Assembly: GCA_033977485.1 (NCBI GenBank)
Contig: CM066998.1
Coordinates: 59,920,274-59,984,273 of the forward strand
Source of the DNA: Hydrangea macrophylla
Lineage: Eukaryota > Streptophyta > Magnoliopsida > Cornales > Hydrangeaceae
Direction of reading: 5' to 3'
DNA: 64,000 nucleotides
Shown here: positions 1-9,370 of the stretch, one piece after another
How the letters are laid out: each line of letters opens with the position of its first letter
Numbering within the stretch: the first letter of the stretch is position 1
Program-made: the position numbers and the translations under genes
The notes under the pieces: model-generated
What the model saw: only the letters and a program-made list of their open reading frames with translations
Told to the model about the DNA's origin: nothing
The model's database searches: none

Positions 1-17
1 GTAGTGGTCTTCGTTTT

Positions 18-260
18 GTGGGTACTTTGAAGTGGGCTTCAGAGTGGGTACTCTGGAGTGGGCTTCAAAGTGAGTACTCTGGAGTGTGCTTCGGAGTGTG
101 TACTCTGGAGTGCGCTTCGGAGTGTGTATTCTGGAATGGGCTTCGGAATGAGTACTCTGGAGTGGGCTTCCGAGTGAATACTCTGGAATGGGTTTCGGAG
201 TGGATACTCTTAAATGGACTTCGGAGTGAGTACTCTCTGGAGTGGGCTTCTCTGTGGTAG
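18..260. repeat. 26-bp minisatellite
   Basis: About nine head-to-tail copies of a 26-bp unit built around GGAGTGGGCTTCGGAGTG followed by an AGTACTCT-type segment. Unit starts at 55, 81 and 107 are exactly 26 bp apart. Copies differ by scattered substitutions, and the last one carries a small CT insertion. Because 26 is not a multiple of three, the array stays open in several frames on both strands and gives spurious small reading frames. The array may begin before the window starts. Confidence 0.9.
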
Positions 261-1197
261 GGTAGACATGCATAGTCTTGGACTGAGTCCGTGGTGAGCA
301 TGGAGCCCATAATTAGTGGTGATATTGATACACGTGGAGTCGTTGGTGATATGTGATGATCAAACCATGTGAGTTATCAACAATTACCTACATGCATCAT
401 GCCAAAAGAATTTTGCATCTCACCATCTTATTAATGGAGGTGTAATGAAAAACATAACGGAAACAAACCGAACTCTATTTTTAGATATTACATTTTATTT
501 AAAAATACTTAAAAGTAAAATAATTTTTAGAATAAGTCTTGTTTTTATCTGATTTGTGAAAAAGTATTATTTTCTTTTTCTTTTTCTCTTTTTCATTAAG
601 CAAATAAGTATTGTGTTGGTTTTCAAAAAACCTATCCCTTATATCAATTTATATAATATTTGACTTGCTCTAGTTGATTTGGATAGGACGCACCGTGGGA
701 GAAATTATTGGATGCAACGAGAGTACGACACATATTGTTGTAATGAACTAATACACCTAAATATAGTGCTTACGTTGTCCACATTTTCTATAAAAATAGA
801 GACCACAAATTTATAAACCGGTGAATTTGATTAATTTAATTCCAGTTGATCCATACAACTGCAATAGTAAACATTTTTTCCGACTAAGGTATAACAACTA
901 TGAGTAATATTTGAATGATAAATACTTTTTACAATCACTTACAAACACACACTCTCTCCTAGGTGATATTATAGGGTCCGAATAATTCCAATAAATCCCA
1001 TAATATCAACCAAAAAAAATAAAATATATTCATAAGTATTGTAAAAAAATGTCAGTTACCCTAACATTATTGAATAAATATTGCTCTATATAAAAAGCTT
1101 GAGTGACATGTAATTCCAATGTCCAAAAAAAGGCAAGTCCAACCACCAAGTGACCCCCCCATTCTTGACATGATTACTTTTTCATTCCAATAATTGA

Positions 1198-1203
1198 CAC
1201 GTG
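1198..1203. promoter_or_regulatory. G-box CACGTG upstream of S40 gene
   Basis: Palindromic CACGTG in the context TTGACACGTGCT, about 325 bp upstream of the S40 start codon. G-boxes are bound by bZIP and bHLH factors in plants, and the overlapping TTGAC is a W-box core bound by WRKY factors. Both would suit a senescence- or stress-responsive gene. Short motifs occur by chance, so function is inference. Confidence 0.4.
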
Positions 1204-1456
1204 CTTTACACGCTCTTCCAAATGCTCGTGGGCCTCTCTTCGTTTCTCCAAAATTTACAGTTTCGTGTCCGTCTTCTATTCTTTCTCACCATATGTTTTT
1301 GTCCTGATTGGATCATTAAATGAAATGCAGACAAAATGAACCCCAAATTCAAATGAAATGTATTTAAAGTATGTCTTATATATACAAGCCTAGGCTTCAA
1401 TTGAAAGTCTATGTTAATAATAGCTAGTCCTAATGGACTTATAGGCACAGGGGTGT

Positions 1457-1474
1457 GTATATATATATATCTAT
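1457..1474 (+). promoter_or_regulatory. Candidate TATA element
   Basis: An uninterrupted TA run about 55-70 bp before the start codon at 1527. If used as a TATA box it would give a 5' leader of only about 20-40 nt. The alternative TATA-like site near 1084 would give a leader of about 400 nt. The sequence alone does not decide between them. Confidence 0.35.
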
Positions 1475-1519
1475 AGATAACACACTTTTTTCCGAAGTAG
1501 GTCTCCGGCGATTGTCCTG

Positions 1520-1585
1520 ATGATAAATGGCGAAGGGTCGGAAACTGACGATCAGTCGGAGCGAACGCTATTTGGAGAGCTATAG
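1520..1585 (+). promoter_or_regulatory. Overlapping upstream ORF
   Basis: An ATG seven bases before the S40 start, in a different frame, opens a 21-codon reading frame ending in TAG at 1583-1585. Its context is weak (C at -3, A at +4), whereas the S40 ATG has A at -3 and G at +4. Leaky scanning would therefore favour the S40 start. The uORF could lower translation if the transcript starts upstream of 1520. Confidence 0.45.
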
Positions 1586-2105
1586 TTACGGTCACGGTCA
1601 AGGACCGGTCACCGGCGAGGAGTTCGGCGAGGAAGATGTTTGGTCGATGGTTAATGACGGCGGCGGTGATCGGATGGCCGGCGGTGATTGGGGCCGCCGG
1701 CATGTCTCCGGTGGAGGCGGCCAGGACCGGAACATCGGTGGGCTGTCGTTGGCTTTTGATGATCACACGGCGAAAACGCCGTCGTCTAGAATCATTCACC
1801 AGTATCGAGGACATGACAGCGTGGCAGCGTTGCCACGTGGACGCCACATCGCCACATCGGCCCCTATGAACGTCCCTGATTGGTCGAAAATTTACCGAGT
1901 TGACTCGGCCGAGTCGTTGCACGACTCGGACAATGGCGTGGATGATTGCGATGACTCGGAGATGGTCCCTCCCCACGAGTACTTGGCGCGGAGTCGGAAG
2001 AAGGCCGCCAACTCGGTTTTCGAGGGTGTGGGCCGGACACTGAAGGGTCGAGACATGAGCCGGGTTCGAGATGCAGTGTGGAGCCGGACCGGATTCGATG
2101 GCTAA
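1527..2105 (+). CDS. Senescence regulator S40 family protein (DUF584)
   Basis: A single-exon gene of 192 residues. The C-terminal block, residues 146-190, runs MVPPHEYLARSRK, then SVFEGVGRTLKGRD and RVRDAVWSRTGF, which is the signature of the plant-specific S40/DUF584 family. Upstream are two other family-typical patches: EEDVWSM (35-41) and SAPMNVPDWSKIYR (111-124). S40 proteins are small, usually intronless, often nuclear, and named for barley HvS40, induced during leaf senescence; their biochemical activity is not established. There is no signal peptide or membrane segment; the middle is Gly-rich and then acidic (about 126-145). The coding region is far more GC-rich than its flanks. No premature stop is present and the start context is good, so this looks functional. 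A G-box lies upstream and a hAT-type MITE 435 bp downstream. The 256-codon minus-strand frame over the same bases is its shadow. Confidence 0.93.
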   Translation: MAKGRKLTISRSERYLESYSYGHGQGPVTGEEFGEEDVWSMVNDGGGDRMAGGDWGRRHVSGGGGQDRNIGGLSLAFDDHTAKTPSSRIIHQYRGHDSVAALPRGRHIATSAPMNVPDWSKIYRVDSAESLHDSDNGVDDCDDSEMVPPHEYLARSRKKAANSVFEGVGRTLKGRDMSRVRDAVWSRTGFDG

Positions 2106-2119
2106 TCATTGTTGGGATC

Positions 2120-2125
2120 AATAAA
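2120..2125 (+). terminator. Candidate polyadenylation signal of S40
   Basis: AATAAA starts 15 bp after the stop codon, followed by AT-rich sequence. It is close to the stop for a plant 3' UTR, so a more distal signal may be used instead. Confidence 0.35.
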
Positions 2126-2532
2126 GAAATTTTTTAAGCAGTTATTATTGTTTAATTATTGATATACTGCTATAATTTTTTTCTTGGGCAATGACTCGAC
2201 CGAGTGGACTCAGGATGTACTAGTCCGGTCACTTGGCAACGATTGAGCCCAGGCCCATTCTGGTTAGGGTCTCTATGTTCAGGGCTTCTTGAATCTCCCA
2301 CTCTATTGTCTTCAAGATGAAAATTTTAGAAAACTTGTGTATAGTCTCTATCTGTGGTATCATGGTAATTTTTCAGTACAATGTATGTAATTCACAGTAC
2401 TTTGTCCACAAAAATTTTGAGTTCATGCATGCACTTTTTTTTTTGGCTAAGAATTCATGCATGCACTTTGTCATGGTCCTCGTGGATACAAGATGTAGAC
2501 TTTTATGCTGACTTGTTACATTTTTTGGCCCC
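2126..2532. other. Intergenic DNA, no gene seen
   Basis: AT-rich sequence downstream of S40. A short direct repeat, TTCATGCATGCACTTT, occurs near 2423 and 2454. No coding or transposon signature was found. Confidence 0.5.
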
Positions 2533-2540
2533 CTCAAAAT

Positions 2541-3265
2541 TAGGGCTGCTCAAAATCCACCCGCCCACCCGACTCACCCGACCACCCGACTCACCCGTAG
2601 CCTTTTTATTGGTTTTTAAACAATGTGGGTGGAGTCACGGGTCTTGGAGGTGGAAACCCGACAGTTTCGGGTGGAGTCACGGGTCTAGGGGGGTGAAAAC
2701 CCGATTCACCCGATCCGACTCGAAACACACATAATTTTTTTTTTTTTTTTTTAAATATATGTAATATATATGCTTATATTAATATATGCATTATGTATTA
2801 TATAGTCTTTAATGTATATATATGTAATATACTTATATCAGTATATGTATTATGTATTATATAGTCTTTAAATATATATATATGTTATATTTTTGTATCA
2901 ATAAAATATATATGTCACTAGCGGAGATATAAAAACAATAAAACCATCAAACTAGCACATGACTATATTTTTTTTTTTGTTTGGTTAGAGGTTTGGTTAG
3001 CCCATGATTATGTAGACAAAAACATTCAAAGCAAAAAAAAAAAAAAAAAATGAAAACAAAGTCATGTGTAACGCAAATGTTTGATTGAGACAAATGAGAC
3101 AGTCGGGTTTCACCCGACTCGACCCGACTCACCCGACCACCCGATGAGTCGGGTGCACCCGACAAAGCGAGTGGATGACGGATGGAAGGAGGGCAAACCC
3201 GACTATGTTCGGATGGATGAGCGGATGAGGGCCAAACCCGACTCACCCGACTCATGAGCACCCCT
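2541..3265. mobile_element. Non-autonomous hAT element (725 bp)
   Basis: The ends are TAGGGCTGCTCA on the left and TGAGCACCCCTA on the right, an 11/12 terminal inverted repeat of hAT type. The element is flanked by an exact 8-bp target duplication, CTCAAAAT, at 2533-2540 and 3266-3273. Inside each end are many CACCCGAC/GTCGGGTG repeats in inverted orientation, enlarging the foldback to well over 100 bp. The centre is TA-rich and has no transposase. The size and exact duplication suggest mobilisation in trans by a hAT transposase. Confidence 0.93.
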
Positions 3266-3273
3266 ACTCAAAA

Positions 3274-4086
3274 TTACATGTCCCAATATTTATTGATTTA
3301 TTTTACGTTTAATGAAAATAAAAACCCGAAAGAAAGATATAGATGGAGAAAAAAAATATAGGTCAATGCTATTCGCACTCTATTAATTACTAAATTTTGG
3401 TTTACAGTTTTAAATGGGGATTAGACTCGCCACCGGTAGGATCGGTAGGACTGTGGTATGATGGTGTAGTAGGTTTGTCTGGATTACGGGAAACGGTATA
3501 GTTTTAACTTACTTTGCTGGTATTCTGTGTATGTTAAACAAGACCGATTTGGGGTAATTATCTTTATAGTGACTCATAAGGTAATTAACATCCTGTGGTT
3601 ATTATGAGTACTTATGCTCTAAATCCTAAGTTAATTTATAGACACGTACATTTGATATTTATACTTTAATTCTTAAAAAGGTGAGATATTTAAATGGGCC
3701 AATATCTCATTGAATTGGATGATAATATTAACTGTGTAGTTGGTATTAATTAATGATGGAATCCACGTCTCAGTTTTGGGATTGATGATATCCTCTTGAG
3801 GAAACTTATAATTTTTTATCATGTCAAACCCTGCAGGTGAATTTTGTATTCGGCATATCAAATTTAGGGTAAATTGTATTTTGCACCCTCAAACTATACC
3901 ATGTTTTGCACTTTGGTCCCTAACCTATTATTTTTTGTATTTTGGTCCCTCAACTATCATTTTGTGGCATTTGCCCCCTCCGCCACTTTTAGTGACAAAA
4001 AAAGTCGCGTTTTAGTGACACCAATAGTGACGCTCAAGAGGATATCTTTAAGTAGATGATTTCTAAGAAATTTTTAGAGATTAGTC
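3274..4086. other. Intergenic DNA with degenerate repeat pieces
   Basis: No gene. About 3867-4020 contains the phrases TTTTGCACCCTCAAACTATA and TTTGGTCCCT, a style found at the ends of plant TIR elements and shared with the element end near 7935. A 14-bp perfect inverted repeat (GATATCCTCTTGAG) sits at 3788-3801 and 4032-4045. These look like remains of one or two old insertions. Confidence 0.45.
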
Positions 4087-4220
4087 AAGAGAATTAATTT
4101 GGCACTCCAAAAGTTATCATTAGCACTCCATGAAGTGCATTAATTGTGGTATTACACGCATTGGATGAGGTACTATGGAGTGCCACTGGTAACTTTTGGA
4201 GTGCCAAAATCTATTCTCTT
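4087..4220. mobile_element. Foldback MITE (about 134 bp)
   Basis: Terminal inverted repeats of about 45 bp begin AAGAGAAT and continue through TTTGGCACTCCAAAAGTTA and GCACTCCAT on both sides, with a few mismatches. The arms flank only about 40 bp. There is no coding capacity. I could not resolve a convincing target duplication, so the superfamily is unassigned. Confidence 0.8.
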
Positions 4221-4524
4221 AGTTAAATATGATTGTTAGTAATTATTTTTTATTAATGGATATATGTAATCTTAACGTAGGGAGACTATAACCATTTAAT
4301 AACATGGAGCTCGAAATGTATTTTTAAAATAAGGGTAGGAGTGCAATTATAATTCTTTAGTGGTATGAATTACAATTTATGAAAATAGAAATCTGATTCA
4401 GTTCGAACTAAGGTTTTCAAATTCCATTGACAGAATATTCATTATTGACTTCTTATGGTCTCTATCGTAGCCTATATATAAGCTGCCTTGGCTCTCATCT
4501 CAGTTAACGTTTTTCCATATAGAG

Positions 4525-4735
4525 TAGGGGTGTGCGCGATTTGTTTTCTCTAATTTTTTTTTCTTTTTCTGTGATTTTAAAACCGACCTATCAGTTTCGG
4601 AAGGTCGGTTAGGCGGTGTCGGTCAATTTTCGGTCAGTTTTAGCTTGTACACTACTTTAAAAAACCGACCAATCGGTGTTTGGTCGGTTTAGTTTTGGTC
4701 TGTTTTCGATTTTTCAATTTTCTTGAATACCCCTA
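4525..4735. mobile_element. Non-autonomous hAT MITE (211 bp)
   Basis: Begins TAGGGGTGTGCGCG and ends GAATACCCCTA, giving a short TAGGGGT inverted repeat. It is flanked by an 8-bp target duplication with one mismatch (ATATAGAG at 4517-4524, ACATAGAG at 4736-4743). Internally it has repeated ACCGACC/GGTCGGT motifs in both orientations. It interrupts a segment carrying a TATATATAA box near 4472. Confidence 0.9.
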
Positions 4736-4743
4736 ACATAGAG

Positions 4744-6103
4744 TATTATAACTTGGAATAGAAAAGAAAGCGTAAAAAGGAGAGCAGAAAACAGAAAAGA
4801 TTTTGAAAGAGCCCATGCTCAACTCAAGATTCTGGCAATAGAGCCCGTATTCTCGATTCGTTTACTACAACAATCTTGTTTTTGCAGTCCAAGGTAACCC
4901 TAGTTTCGCCTTTGTAGGGTTATTGTAACTTTCATGTAATTTTTTTGTATTATCAACTAATACGCGCTGTATACAGATTCTGAGAACACAGTTTCCTAAC
5001 AGGTTCATCGGTAGCACCCCCAACCCAATTTTTTTTGGGTAGAAATATTATAATTAGGGATTCTAGGTTTTTAAATATTGTGTGGGTGTTCTACGAGTTT
5101 CATATATAGTGATTTTGGGGGTAAAACATGATCACAAAAAGATACACTAATCTCGCCCATAACTCTTTCATGAAAAATTTTGTTCACATGGTTAAATATT
5201 TAGAAATATTTTACCAATTTTACTTATAAAAATAATTAATCCCTGCGTTCAGAGAAAATTATTAGTTCTTAACTATTTGAGGTTAACTGAGTAAATAAGA
5301 TATTTATTTGGGTTGAAATTAAAAAATTGAAGGATCAAAGTTAGAATATAAATTATGTGTTTAGAATGGACAATCACGAATTTCAGAAGGGGCACGAATA
5401 CAAATAATGCAAAATATTTAAGTTATAACAATAATTTTAGAAAGTTGAGGGGAGATGTGCCCCCAGTTCGTTGTTGCCTCCACCCATGCAATTGAGGCAT
5501 CCCTAGGTCTCCAAAAAGAAGAAGAAGAAGAAGAAGTAAGAAGAAGAAATTAATTTCCTAAGTTGCAATAATTTAACACTAAATTACGATATTTTAGCAC
5601 CAACGTCAAAATATTTTAACTTGAAAGGTATGATATATCTTAAACCACTACTAATATTTATCATAGAATTAAAAGATCTATTGTATTTTTTCTATGGCCA
5701 TTTGATTACACTGGCACACAGATTTTGAAGTGATACATGAAATGAATAAGAAGGAAAGTGATATTTACGTACCCTATTCATTGAAAGGAAGAAAAAACAA
5801 AAAAAAAAAGCCAACGACGTCACAGTGAGCTAGACTTAATGGCTGAGGTTGGACTATCTTGGCATTAATCGTGACGGATTGACATGGATTGAAATTGACA
5901 ATTGTGAAGATAAGGTCCCTTCTATAATTAGAATGTAATTGTATTTGATTCAAGCAAATACACAACCTATTGGCCAATGAAACTTGAAATTACCATAGTA
6001 CTCTTCAATTCTTTAAGTTCTTTCTACTTCCTTCGTGTTCTTTTTTATTTCTATCTTGATTACTTTCTAAAGTTAATGTGATACAACCTAGGTTAAAAAA
6101 AAA
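4744..6103. other. Intergenic DNA, no gene seen
   Basis: Low-complexity AT-rich DNA. A GAA microsatellite lies at about 5515-5548. At 5455-5500 a phrase with TGTGCCCCCAG and GCCTCCACCC resembles a decayed right end of the same hAT family as the copy at 8756-9256, but no matching left end was found. Part of 4240-5000 looks promoter-like and could be an old solo LTR; this is unproven. Confidence 0.4.
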
Positions 6104-6277
6104 GAGTAATATTTGGGACACAACTTTCATACAACTTTCATACAACCTCCCTAAAAGATGTGTCTATCTCTCTCCTGTGATGTCACTGGACCCCACAGTG
6201 ACACAGGAAAGAGATAGACACATCTTTTGGGGAGGTTGTATGAAAGTTGTATGAAGGTTATGTCCCAAGTATTACCC
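6104..6277. mobile_element. Long-hairpin foldback MITE (174 bp)
   Basis: Two arms of about 80 bp are near-perfect reverse complements around a loop of roughly 10 bp (GGACCCCACA). The left end reads GAGTAATATTTGGGAC and the right end, reversed, GGGTAATACTTGGGAC. Both sides abut A-runs (nine on the left, ten on the right), consistent with a 9-bp Mutator-type duplication, but a homopolymer cannot prove this. A transcript would form a long dsRNA-like hairpin. Confidence 0.85.
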
Positions 6278-6345
6278 AAAAAAAAAACTTAGTCTTGAAA
6301 ACTCTTGTTTGGAAAGCGAGGATCTCTGAGAGCTAATATATTTAA

Positions 6346-6754
6346 GGGGAAAATACCTTTTACCCTCTGTGTTTACATTCATTTTTTCATAACCCCCTTG
6401 TGGTTCATTTTGTAACACTTAACCCCCCTATACTACGGACTAAAATGAGACTGTTAACTTTTTCTAACGGAGAAAAAAGAAATGACGTTAATACCCCAAG
6501 CCCCTATACATACTCTTTAGGAAAAAATACCTTTTACCCCCCTATGGTTACACCCATGTTCTCATAACCCCCCGTGGTTCATTTTTGTAACACTTAACCC
6601 CCCTGTACTAATGACTGAAGTGAGACTGCCGTTAGAAAAGTTAACAGTCTCACTTCAATCTATAGTATAGGGGGGGTTAAGTGTTACAAAATGACCAACA
6701 GAGAAGTTATGAAAAAATGAGTGTAATCATAGAGAGGTAAAAGGTATTTTCCCC
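6346..6754. mobile_element. Mutator-like MITE (409 bp) with 9-bp TSD
   Basis: The ends are inverted: GGGGAAAATACCTTTTACC on the left and its complement on the right. The element is flanked by an exact 9-bp duplication, TATATTTAA, at 6337-6345 and 6755-6763, the hallmark of Mutator-like transposition. The arm contains lines such as TGTAACACTTAACCCCCC. It is present twice on the left (6346-6485 and about 6520-6650) and once inverted on the right, so one arm has been duplicated. No coding sequence. Confidence 0.92.
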
Positions 6755-6763
6755 TATATTTAA

Positions 6764-7768
6764 AGTCAGGCACGCCCATACGTACTTAACCATTGTGGGG
6801 GCACTTTAGACTTTTAAAAGTCCACAACGGCTTCACTATGGAGGGGCAAGGCACACTTTTCCTAACCCTGGTCATGTAGCAATTTTCAAGAATAGAAAGC
6901 CGAAACGCAGACTGATTTTGCTTTTGCATCCATACACAACATACGTACTTGGAGGCTTGGAGCCACTTGTGATACCAAGTGATATGAACCCTAGGTGAAA
7001 CTCGCACTTGAAAACCAATTAAAAGGGGAGAGTGTCCATGAGCTTATATTTACATGTCCAAGTCTACACATAATCCAATGTGTGGGGCATTTAGGATCTT
7101 AATATATTGTTATAGGTTAATTAATTTGTCCCTTTTTTTTTCAACCTACTACACCATATGGGTATAAATTGTTACTCCCCCGGTCCTAAATTAAGGACAT
7201 TTTTGGAGAATTCTAATTATTTATGGAAGCTTTGTTTTATGGTGACAAATTTTTTTGACGTTTCACTATTACATTTATTTTAAATTTAAAACTCAATATC
7301 ACAACAAATAAAATAAAATAAAAGTTAGGGAAAGTACTTTTTAAGTATTTTGATTACAAAATGGGGACAAAAGACCAACATTAAAATTGTTCAAATCCGA
7401 AGTACAATAAAAGATAAAAATAAATAAAAATAAATAAAAACAGAAAATGCCCTAGAGTTCAGTACAATAAAAGATTTGTTCAAAATCTGGTGGTACGGTT
7501 GAAATTAATAGAGGGCGTGAATGGGAACAGAGGATGAAGGTAATGCGGACAAAAGAAGATAGAAGAAACCAATTGTTGGCATTGCTGCTTTTAGTGGAAG
7601 GTGATGGGTGGGGCACAACAGTGTGGGGTCTGGGAGCAAGTTGACAGATGCCAATATGTATATATATGAAAAATACTTCGGTGAAGTAAATTTAGTCGGG
7701 TGCAAATTGTGCTTCTCATAATTTGTATAGTATTTTTTTATAAACTTTTTTTTGTTGGGTAAAAAATA
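6764..7768. other. Intergenic DNA, no gene seen
   Basis: No coding signal. Near 7174 the phrase CTCCCCCGGTCCTAAATTAA resembles one end of a Stowaway/mariner-type MITE, but I found no partner end. Short direct repeats around GTACAATAAAAGAT occur near 7402 and 7461. Confidence 0.4.
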
Positions 7769-7932
7769 TTGAGAAATGCTAGGCACACATCCCAAATCAC
7801 ACCCTTGATTTAAATGTATGTATTTTGTACTGTGTAAATGGTGCACAGAAAGTGTGAAAAATTCAAACAGTACAAGGTACATGCATTTAGAGCAAGGGGT
7901 GTGGTTTGGAATGTGTGCCTAGCATTTCTCAA
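7769..7932. mobile_element. Foldback MITE (164 bp), copy 1
   Basis: Inverted repeats of about 38 bp start TTGAGAAATGCTAGGCACAC and mirror at the right end, around a short AT-rich core. A diverged relative lies at 10439-10605. No unambiguous target duplication was found. Confidence 0.88.
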
Positions 7933-8569
7933 AAGTATTTTGCACCCTTAATGTATACGCCGTTTTGGACTTCACATCCTAATGTTTTGATTTTCTCAAT
8001 CAGGTTTTTAATGTTTATGACGAGTTGCAATGTGACTCGTATTTAACAATTTTGGTTAAAATGGACGGAAAAACAGCATATGCTCCTCACATGACCTACT
8101 TAAAGAGGGTTATTTTTGTTATTTTACACCACAAACACTTATACAATGAAAAACTTAATCTTGACAGATCAAATAAAGGAAAAAAAACAAGAACTTTTCC
8201 AAAATCTGAAGAGAGAGAGAGATGTGAGCCCCTCTTATCTCAAAACGTATCAAACTTCTTCTCATATCACTCACACATAAACAATAATTATTTTCTACAG
8301 GTCTCGTTTGGGTTGTCAAGTGATTGCGAAACCTAAACTTGATGGACTTTGTCTAGCACATCCCAATGCTACCGGAATTTCGCTTTGATGAGTATAAACC
8401 AAAAGCACATTAGAAATCTTTTGATAAAAAAAAGGTAGTTGAAAAAAATATTTGTTAGTGTAAAGGATGAGACTCCGCCAGTTTAGTCGCATCTTTTTTT
8501 TTTTGGGATCAAGAGTCCTGGACTCAGTGAGTGTACAATGATGATTGTTCCTAGTTATGTTATTGTATA

Positions 8570-9370
8570 CTTCCTCTGTGCTATAATAAGTGTCTATTTT
8601 TATTTTGTATAATGTTTAAGAAAATTGTATTATATTAATTTTTTTGGTTTATTAAAGAGTCACTTTCCAATTTTACCCTTAGATGTGATGGGTGTTTGAC
8701 TTTTTGTTTATTTTGAGACCACAAATAAATGCTACTTTGTCTTTATTATAAGGGTCAGGGGCGGAGCCAGGAATTTTGGCCAGGGGGGGCCTAGGCTATG
8801 CGGGGGCTGCCCCTGATTTTTTTTTTTTGGAGTCTATTTATACATAATTGATAATTTTTTTAGGGTCTACTTGTCTATAATTGTGATTTTTTGGAGATAT
8901 GCTTATAATATAAGTCTATTCGGTGACACGTAAATATTGTGTAGTGTCTTTCAAAGTTTTAAGGGGGTCTATTTCTAAAATGCATAAAATTATCACACTA
9001 AAAGTGTAATTTTTAAAAATTTTAGGCGCATTTCCTTTGAGTTGTATATATCTGTATATCAATATACATATAGTTGATGACATTAAATTGGGCCTTAGAC
9101 CCCTTGGAGAGACTTAAACATAAGTTGAGGGGGCCTAAACATAAGTTGAGGGGGGTCTAAATGTAAAACCTATAATACATGTAGGGTAAAATTTTAATTG
9201 CCAAAAAGTGAGTGGGGGCACGTGCCCCCACTGGCCCTTCTAAGCCTCCGCCCCTGATAAGGGTAGTTTTGAAAAGAAAATAAAAGCTATATACCAATTT
9301 AAGAAAGTGGACACTTATTATGTGACGTCCAAAAAAGAGAATGTGGACACTTATTATGGGACGGAGAGAG
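8570..9370. mobile_element. Stowaway/mariner-type MITE, interrupted
   Basis: The left end reads CTTCCTCTGTGCTATAATAA and the right end, reversed, CTCTCTCCGTCCCATAATAA. Both are variants of the classic plant CTCCCTCCGTCCC mariner terminus, each flanked by TA (8568-8569 and 9371-9372). Without its internal insertion the element is about 290 bp. Its right end contains a partial repeat of the GTGGACACTTATTATG block (about 9307 and 9343). Confidence 0.85.
8756..9256. mobile_element. Non-autonomous hAT element (501 bp) nested in Stowaway MITE
   Basis: Begins CAGGGGCGGAGCCAGG and ends CCTCCGCCCCTG. It is flanked by an exact 8-bp duplication, ATAAGGGT, at 8748-8755 and 9257-9264. The CAGGGGCGGAGCCA terminus is a recurrent plant hAT-type end. 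No transposase. Confidence 0.93.

Larger units (their letters stand above)
261..1519. other. Non-coding upstream flank of the S40 gene
   Basis: AT-rich DNA with no coding signal on either strand. It holds the probable promoter of the gene at 1527. A TATA-like CTATATAAAA lies near 1084-1093 and a longer TA run at 1458-1474. A G-box lies at 1198-1203. I see no recognisable transposon in this interval. Confidence 0.6.

Noticed and set aside
1206..1976. 256-codon open frame on the minus strand
   Set aside because: It is the shadow of the GC-rich S40 gene on the other strand; its translation shows no family pattern.
4230..5000. Possible Copia solo LTR around a TATATATAA box
   Set aside because: No matching ends, target duplication or primer site could be found; only promoter-like composition.
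7174..7200. Stowaway-like terminus CTCCCCCGGTCC
   Set aside because: Only one end was found and no TA-flanked partner, so it is not reported as an element.
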